DNA of 64,000 nt from Pampus argenteus (taxonomy: Eukaryota; Chordata; Actinopteri; Scombriformes; Stromateidae): NCBI GenBank assembly GCA_036937835.1, contig CM072879.1, forward strand, positions 4,750,001-4,814,000, written 5' to 3'. Shown piece after piece: positions 55,926 to 64,000 of this stretch (position 1 is the stretch's first letter; every line of letters begins with the position of its first letter). Made by a program: the position numbers and the translations under genes. The notes below the pieces were generated by a model that was given only the letters and a program-made list of their open reading frames with translations, was not told the DNA's origin and searched no databases.

Positions 55926-57733
55926 CTCATTTTTATTGAAGATTCATCATGTTGTAAAAAACTTTTTCATCCTTTTAAAACATAAGAATTGAATCAACAA
56001 ACCCACTCTTAGCATTTCTAAGGGTGCAATGAATGATATGAGATATATATATATATACACACACATCAAATCAATTTAAGATGGAATGTCCTGTCATCGG
56101 TCATTTGCGTGTGCGCAATGCGATCAATGCGAGTTTTGTCATCTGTCAGTAACGCATGTCACATAATCGATGGACATGTTCGGAGTGTTTTTATGTATCA
56201 TGGTTAATGGACTTCTGTTTTATGCGGCTGTGTGGCGTGTGCATTAAATCTGATTGTCCGCTTCTCTATATGAGACTTAACTACTGTTCCCGTCACACAC
56301 CTTTCTCTTTGACATGATTTTGGAAGATAATAGATGCAAAAAGAAACACCCACCCACAATCCAGCAAAATTGTCTCACTAAGCCATGAGTTTGTTTTTTT
56401 TAATTAAAGTATTAAAGACTGAAATAGCTTAATTAAGCCTCACTTTTCTCACCCTCCCACCTAAAGCTGTCCGTGGTTCAGGCTGTTTTTTTTGGGTTTT
56501 TTTTGACTGATGTACCTTCCAAGTGCTGATCTGGCCATGAAATAAGCTTAACTTTAATGAAATCCTGTATTTCAGCTACATATAATTATCCAACAGTAGA
56601 AACAAACACAAAGGGAATTAACAAATTTATAGTTTATTTAAATACAATAAAATAAATAATTTTGCCATGCTTACAATATCTCATTTTTGAGATTTTGTGC
56701 TAATGATCCAACGGGGATCCAGGAACTGAGCTCTCACCAGTTAACATACTGTAGATTCACACTGCACATTTGACTTACACTTCAAGATGGCCTTGAATGA
56801 ATACAAGATACAAAGATACTCCATAACCTTATTATCCCTTTAACTACTGTCCAGTTCTCAGCCATTGGCGATAATGACACATCAGACAGTCTGTCATTAA
56901 ATATAGAGCCACAGACTTCCAGTTAATGTGCCTCTTTGTCCGATGAAGCACTACAGCTCCTTGAAAGCATATTTAAATTCAGAGCAACCCTTGCAGCGAG
57001 CTAGATGTGATGGTTGGGTAAACAGAGCGACAATAAACAATTACAGTTTATTAATTTTATTGAAGGTGTCCTGGATGACGGCTGAGATGTTTGCAGACTG
57101 CTGTTATTTTAAGGCAGGACAGCAGATGCAGACAGAGGAGTCTGTCGTCTGAGACACCTCTTTATTCTTTTCTTACATTTTAAAATACAATTATGAGAAA
57201 AGTGGGCTTTCTTTTTCGCCATATATCAGCGCCTGTGCATTTATGCTTGTCTGAGGTCTTTTTGCGCGTCTGCAATTTAACACAAGGACATAAAAGAGTG
57301 TCCCTTGAGAAGAAGAAACTAAAATTGCATGTCATCATAAAAAGAGGTTCACACAACAAGACAATGGGCAAGTGAAACGGAGAGCTCTCAAAATGTCAGA
57401 GCGAAGTCGTTTCTTTGACATTTATTCAAACACCAAATACACTTGCTTTAATGGGATTTCAGTGGAATGCCATCAAGTGCCCGTCGCTTGCTGTTGTCTC
57501 CCACCTTATAACATTTGTACAGCTCCTTTTAACTGCTCTGGTCTCCCATAGAGTTTCAAGATCAAGCTTTTCGATGATATAAAATGAGTAAGAATAACAC
57601 ACTGTCCAGAAAACGGGGGGGAAAAGTAGGAGCATAGAGAAAAATAAAAAGCTATTTTTCCATTCTTCTTTTTTTTTTATGGCCACTGCACAATGACTGT
57701 AGGATCTCAGAAATAATTTTCCACATGCGCGCC

Positions 57734-57777
<44 letters not shown>

Positions 57778-60700
57778 CTCGGATAAAAAGCAGAGATGAT
57801 AACAATACAACACCTCATTTCCTGACAGCCGTAGCAAATATATCAATTTTCCACTTCCACTTCTGGGTGTTTTTCTGAATTAATTTTCTAACTCCAGGCA
57901 TTAACAGAACAATACAAAGTGTATACATTCTGCATAGGGCTTGTTCGATCATAATCTTTATTTTGCTGGCATTGTTTGTAGACTTCCACCGAATCTGTCG
58001 TCGTGTTCATAAATGCAGGTTTTCATTAATATTCGGCACTGCTGTAGCTGGGAGGACGGCGTCTGATGAGCGTCTCCTCTGTTAATTGATGGATTTAGCT
58101 TGAGAGGGAATCGACCCCCGAGGCTGCACGGGGTCGAAAGTTGAACTTCATTTTCAGGCTGGAAACCTAATAGATCTTTGGACTTTTTATATCCTCGAAT
58201 GTTAATTAAATTGGATACTGCTACAGCGATGCTAACCTGCTTTTGAATAACTGTGCAGCAGAATGAATGTAAGCTTGATAAAAGATGATGGCTGCACAGA
58301 CGGGAGATTTAATGTCACAGTCGTCGAGGGAAGGTGACACAGCCAAGAAGAGATTGCAATTCTGAATCAAGTGGCTCTTATTGCTCAGTTATTTGCTTGT
58401 CATTCTTCTGTTAAAGATGACCTCAAAACCAAGTGCATACTTAATATTCATCGCTGATTTTGTTATGAAGATTCTTTATATAGTAGGCGTATCTGTATTT
58501 CATGGTTACACGGTCGATGACCCTCGCTCAGATACAGTATATGACCTGCATAAATATTCATCATTCTGCAGTGTAAGCGACAAAAGAGAAACTTAAGAGA
58601 GGTAGAATATTCATTAAACTAAATCTAAGAATTATATTGAGAAAAACCATCTTTCTTATAACTCCTATATATGCTGATGAGTTGATCAAAAAACACTCGG
58701 CAGCATAACAATCAATATTTCATCTACTGACTTGCCGTTGGATCAAACATCCTCTCTCAGGATAACTGCAGAAAATGCATAAAAAGTTAAAGGATACATT
58801 TATGTATTCTATAATAATATATTCTATATACGGCTTATCACATGAAAAGACCAAAAGAAACTGTTTTCTCTTGAACCTTTTTAAAAAAAAATGAAACAGT
58901 TTTAAAGATTTATGTCTTCAGTAGGAACCGTTGAGCACCAAATACAGAGGAAGGGAAATCAGAAAGTACAGAAAGAGATAAACAACGTTGTTGATTTTTA
59001 TTTGTTTTGTTTTGTTTTTTTTCCCAGTCAGAAAAACAGTATAAAACCAGCTTTATCTTCAGAAAATATGCATGAACAGATACTGCAGAGATCAATATCA
59101 AATACACCGAAATGGAAGAGAAATGAGTTGATTTTAGTCATAGGTGATAAAAGTCATATTTTACCAGCCTTTTCTACCTGCTGAGAGGGTATTATGTAAA
59201 GTTAGGAGGTATGAAAGGAGCCAGCACCATTTAATTTAACTTAGCTGACAGGTCCCAACGTTGCTTTAGAATTTAGTTCAGAAAACAAGTATATTAAATG
59301 TATGATTTGATGGACAAAAGTCCCTAAACGAGGAGAAACAAATGTGCAAAGAGGACAAATGAAGTTTTTTTTTTTTTCTTTCTCCCCTCTCTGAGTAAAG
59401 CACTGGAGGAAATACTGAAATGAAACTGGTTTTATCTCTTTGGACAACCCGGACTTTGAGGAATTATGTTCATATTCCATCTCCAGTGTATTATTTCTTT
59501 CCAATGTTAATGGAAAACATTGGACCAGGATCAAACAGTGATTTGGAAAATTCCAAAATGAGCACTGCTGTTTGCTGCAGTCCCAGTATGTGCACACTTA
59601 TCTTCATTGGCACATTAACAAGATGTTACTTCAGGAAAATAATATCATCATCATATTATCAACAAATAATTAAAATGCTGTTAAATATGAGTCAAGAAAA
59701 CAGTTTTGTTTTTTTCTGGTGTCCACTGATCATTGTGTACTTCGTATTTCCATTTTAAGAAAAGACAAACATTTCTCGGTGGAGACATGTTGTGGTTGTT
59801 GTTTAAGTATTTATTATGGCGGATTTAATATGTTTTCACGTTTTTCTCATTTTTGAGTAAGATATCAAAGTGTATTTCTTTGTGTTGTGAGCTTCAACAT
59901 CATCCCTGGCTCGAGTCTAATTTCCTTGGCTGTACAATATCTCACGACAGCAGAGCGACTCCAACAGACCTTCTTGGTGCAATTAACAGCTGATAACAGA
60001 CAATTAAAGTAGCCATTGTTTGTGTGAAACAACGCTGCAAATTTGTCTGGGCTGTGAAGAAATATTCATGTCTCTATATTTATCTGCAACCAACAGTTGA
60101 TGATTACATTCTTCTGTCAGATGCAAAACTAATTCACATTTGGAGATAAAAAAAAAAAGTTTGGCTCTTAGTTTCTTGGCTCACACAATACTATAGCCGC
60201 TTTTAAAGCACTGGCAAGGATGTTGGTGTGTTGCTGTTTCCAATGTGGAGATAACTAAATGTTTAATTGAAGATTAACAGGTTAATGCTTTTGCCAAAGT
60301 CCATAACACGTAGCAAGTTTTGGCTGACAGTTTTCCTCGCAGACAATTCTCAGAGCTGCTGTTATTGTCAAAATTGGATTTGAAGGCTTGAAGTGATGCA
60401 CCATTTCGCCGTCTTTTGTTTATGTTGAATATTTAATTCAAAAACACTTTCGGGACAGGGGTTTGGATGAAGTGTTACAAAGCTGATATCGCAGGTGACA
60501 GTACATTTCAGGATGCACATAGGATTCCTAATTTACATTCGAATCAACACAACAACTCATGAGAAAATGTGTTTGCTTTGCAGCAGAGTCATAATCCTTT
60601 TGCGCACCAACAATTCCCCAACTTCCCTGTCAAAGCCAAGAAAAAAAAAAAATGTCTTTGAAAAACCAGAATAACCATCCTCTGTCTGTCTCGTTTGCAC

Positions 60701-61944
60701 ACGTGAGCATGCATCCCATCTGTTCATTTATACACAATAGTCATTCTATATAATGTATACAGGTCCACATATCGGCCCTTTATTAGCTAAGATTGTGTAA
60801 TGAAGCGGCAGCGGTTCCCATTATGATTCAGCAGACGTGCCCGCAGGCAGCCCGTCTCTAGATACTCTCTCTCTCCTGATTGCTTCAACTGTCGGCAAGT
60901 TGTTGTCATTCCAGAGAAATAATGTATTGATCTGCAGCAAATAACATATTTTAAGGTTAATGAGAATGTAAACCGCTCTTAAAGGACTGATCACTTTGCT
61001 CAATCCTCATGGTGGATGATGTCAGAATACATTTAGCAAAATATTACTGAGTGTCAGTTCTGCTGGACTTGGATACAAGCTTTTCTTTTTTTTTTTGTAC
61101 TCAAAAGACTAATTCACCTACAACATGCTGTGCGGGTCTGACTGAGGTTCATGCTGGTTGACAGAATAGGATACAGTATTTTGACAGAGTCCCGAAGTGT
61201 TGAATATTGCAACTAAAACATAAAGTAATCGTGTTAATAAATTGAGTAAAATATATAAATGAACCATTTAACATAATTAAAACACTTAGATTATTCATAT
61301 CCTTCCTACTTTCATCGTAATATTGTTATTGGAGCTCTTTCTTTATACGTTTATTCACATATGCTATAGTAGATCAAGGTGAAGCCTTTGAGAATAGATG
61401 CCTCAACACTCAGTTGTGCGTACGTACGTTTTCGGGGGCTTGAATGCATTTTTGTATCTTTTATGTATTTATTTTTTTGGTGGACGAGCCTGAAATCCTT
61501 TTTACAAGGGATAGAGCAAGTATTCTCAGAAGAGGTATTTCTAGAAGATGGAGAGGAATTCTGTTGACTGAATCGAGTTTGGTCACTCTTTTCTCTACTG
61601 AGGGAGAAGAGTACTCATAGCACATTTTATCAAAGGGTTTTCCATATTGCTTACCAGTCTAAAAACGAAACTGAATAGAAAAAAAATGGCAATAAAGGTG
61701 ACAAAATCTCTTTTTATTGCCAAAGGTTATAAAACCTAAATCTAACCAGTATATTAGATCTGTAAATATTGGCTAGATATGTGGATATATTTATAGATAA
61801 ATGTATGTAAAGTTGAGGATGCAGCGTTCCATATGCACATATCTCAAATAGAAAATGATCACGTTTACATTATTGTTTACAACAGGTATCAATCTATGTA
61901 TAATGAACCAGTTAGCAGACAGTTATTATTTCCACGTCCGGCGT
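55926..61944. other. Long non-coding stretch
   Basis: No gene supported over 6 kb. A (CA)n run lies at 57737-57776 and short poly-A/poly-T runs at 57669, 60149, 60639 and 61085. Parts such as 57900-58350 and 59900-60450 are complex, free of obvious repeats and rich in ATTA/TAAT, so they could be conserved non-coding elements, which only alignment can show. Confidence 0.5.
57737..57776. repeat. (CA)n microsatellite
   Basis: About 20 CA units. CVCVCV minus-strand frames come from it. Confidence 0.97.
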
Positions 61945-62310
61945 CATTCATTCAGAGTCATGTTTCTGTCCAGCTGGTGAATGCAAGTCCAATATACTCT
62001 CTTTTAGCTGTGTTTTTACTCTCTATCGACTCCTGAGGGAAATCTCTGGCTCTTTAGCTGCTAAATGCTCCACTGTGTTCACCGGCCAGTCTACAGATAG
62101 CTGTGTCTGTTTGCCGTTTGTTGCTGAGCAGGTAGTTTTACAGTTTTTCAGCGTTTTTCAACAGTAAAGTTTTAGTCAGGACAACAAAAACAATGAGCTA
62201 CAAACTCATTGTAAAGCTCCGTGAAGCTGTGAGAAGCTGCAGAGTCACTGATAACTTTCTATAGTTTTATCACTATGAGTTGCGTCTGACACTACATATT
62301 GTGATTTCAT
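61945..62310 (+). repeat. Dispersed teleost repeat, copy 2
   Basis: Shares TCATGTTTCTG, CTCCTGAGGGAAATCTCTGG, TTTAGCTGCTAAATGCTCCA and CTGTGTCTGTTTGCCGTTTG with copy 1 at 52561. It goes on with AACAATGAGCTACAAACTC, AGCTCCGTGAAGCTGTGAG and a close similar to copy 1. It is not interrupted by a transposon. Confidence 0.7.
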
Positions 62311-63254
62311 ACGCTATTATTATAAAAATATTGCTTATAGCCACTTCATAGAGTACTGATACCTCATTTATTGTCAAAACAATCGCTAAAACAAATTTTT
62401 TTTTTTTTTTTGTTAGGTTGAGAAATACTATTAAAATGCAAACTATGTCATATACGATATTAATATATGAAAAAAAATGATTAATCAGCATGTTGCATTA
62501 TAATAAGCTCATACCATGTAAGACTGGATGGATGTTGTTCACACATTGTGTGAAAAAGGTTTGTAATACACATCGGTGTGAATATGCGTGTTGTAATGTG
62601 TGTGAAATATTAGTGCATGTGTTTGAACAGCCACTTTTTGTTCTGACACACATCATAAAACACAAATCTAGACCCAATCAGAGCAGTAACATGACCAGCT
62701 GATGCCAGCGCTGCGTGAGAGAACTGATCCAAACAGTGCTGTTTCATAAGCTGCTGTGAAAGAAAGTTTCTTACTTCCTTCCTGTTATAATTATAACGCT
62801 GCACGGTGTATGGTGAAAATGGTCAGATTTGACCAAAAATAGAGTAGAACACGTTATTACACGAGGACAATAGGAGCAATACAGTCCAACGTACTGTGAT
62901 ATGGTTTAAGACATTATATGCACACTGAAGAAAAGAAATACTATATTATTTAAAGGTAATAGGTTGAGACTATTACAATGCTCAATCAGCATCGGTGTAT
63001 ACCTTTATAGATAACTGTGATGCAGCAGCATCAGTGTGTAATGGTAGCTTTCAGAGAGATGGATGGACAGACAGACATCTTGTCATCGTTCAGTGCTTGC
63101 TGTCAGTGCCATTAGAGTGAGACTGACCAAACTCGCCTTCCCTGCAGTGCGGCACTGAAGGGTGCAGTCACCGACATGCTCTCGCATCTTCCCCCCACCT
63201 CCACAAAAATCTCCCACAGGCTGTATCCTAATACTAGGTTGTGGCTTTTACCCC

Positions 63255-63256
<2 letters not shown>
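62311..63256. other. Non-coding sequence
   Basis: A poly-T run lies at 62397-62411. No coding sequence recognised. Confidence 0.6.

Positions 63257-63310
<54 letters not shown>
63257..63310. repeat. (CA)n microsatellite, about 27 units
   Basis: Uninterrupted array; HTHTHT frames in all readings come from it. Confidence 0.97.
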
Positions 63311-63312
<2 letters not shown>

Positions 63313-64000
63313 CTCTCCCATTCAGTTGCCTGCAACCCCCTCCCTCCTCCGCCTGCTTTTTACTGTGAAATGGAGCCCTTCTCAATCACACAGCGCTGTT
63401 GGCCTGCTCTTTATTTCACTTTTTTTTTTTTGTTCCCTCTCTCTCTGGCTGGGAGCTTATCTGAGAGGCTCAGCTGCTGGTCGACTGTCCACAGAGGACC
63501 CCAGGCCACAACAAAAAAAAAAAAAAGCAGTCAAACTGTGAACAGTGGCAAATATATCCACTCTTTGGTGTGGCTTCATTTATATTAAGTACTGAGTCAC
63601 TTCAACTATTTACCGTAAGCTCAGCTTGATATGTGGGAAACGATAAGCTCTCCTATTTTCTTCAGCATGATACATTACTGGAATGCTGCTGAAATTGAGT
63701 CAACAGAGAGATGTGATGGGAGGGTATTTCAGAGTTTTTCTTTCTGTTTTGAGGAGGAGGGAAGGTTACAATCTGTTGGTGTTGCCGAATGTCAGATAAA
63801 ATGTCCAAAATATCAGCTTTTTATCATATCAATTGTTTTAAGCAATTGATATAATTGACACAGTCATTGTTTTTTGTTTGTTGTAATTTAATATCCTTAA
63901 ATGTATCAAATCCTTCATATACATAAAATATGTACAACCTAAGCTAAAAGGTTATTCAAGTCAATAAACTACGATAACGGATAAAATAATTCAATTCAAA
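63311..64000. other. Non-coding sequence to the window end
   Basis: Contains T- and A-runs (63420-63432, 63512-63525) and a small hairpin with ATCAATTG / CAATTGAT arms at 63828-63850. No coding sequence recognised. Confidence 0.6.

Noticed and set aside
63162..63588. Several overlapping plus-strand frames of 68-121 codons
   Set aside because: All are driven by the CA array at 63257-63310; no conserved protein feature outside it.
1..64000. tRNA, rRNA, CRISPR or bacterial-type features
   Set aside because: I looked for tRNA B-box GGTTCGA words, long rRNA-like stretches and regularly spaced direct repeats with unique spacers. None was found; the tandem arrays have no spacers.

Overview
The window looks like nuclear DNA of a ray-finned fish, probably a percomorph-type teleost. 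It holds split vertebrate exons with GT/AG borders, long AT-rich non-coding DNA, many (CA)n/(GT)n microsatellites, and several interspersed repeats that I recognise as teleost families (Tc1-like, RTE-like and L2-like elements, and other dispersed fish repeats). Nothing in it is bacterial: no operons, CRISPR arrays or rRNA/tRNA genes were seen.

Layout. (1) Positions 1-16.7 kb carry the 3' part of one plus-strand gene, a type IIB receptor protein tyrosine phosphatase, best matched to PTPRU (ptpru; a or b paralogue not resolved). Ten coding exons between 2478 and 15716 encode the last 484 or so residues: most of catalytic domain D1, the linker, all of D2 and the C-terminus. A 3' UTR with an AATAAA follows. 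The extracellular MAM/Ig/FNIII part, the membrane segment and the first part of D1 lie upstream of the window. D1 has WPE in place of WPD and an unusual HC-S-M-G-A-G-R P-loop, in keeping with PTPRU being regarded as a pseudophosphatase. (2) 16.7-64 kb has no protein-coding gene that I can support. It holds a hAT-like end fragment (19.9 kb), a 21-bp CCAAT-bearing tandem array with a possible first exon (20.2-20.5 kb), a 1.5 kb minisatellite (21.0-22.5 kb), LINE tails (23.3 and 27.7 kb), and an AT-rich tract with a recurrent TGTCAA-N-TGGTGTAACC motif and two perfect palindromes (29.4-31.5 kb). Further on are a dead Tc1 transposase (40.4 kb), an antisense LINE with ORF1 and reverse transcriptase remnants (41.1-43.8 kb), an internally deleted RTE-type LINE (50.8-52.4 kb), and a Tc1 element nested inside another dispersed repeat (52.6-53.9 kb), with a second copy of that host repeat at 61.9 kb.

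The long gene-free tract 3' of ptpru fits the gene desert I recall next to mammalian PTPRU, so it may hold distal enhancers. That is inference and needs alignment. The observations most worth a second look are the D1 P-loop change, the polypyrimidine pentanucleotide array fused to a splice acceptor, a 57-nt in-frame candidate cassette exon in D2, and the palindromic GGTTACACC motif family.
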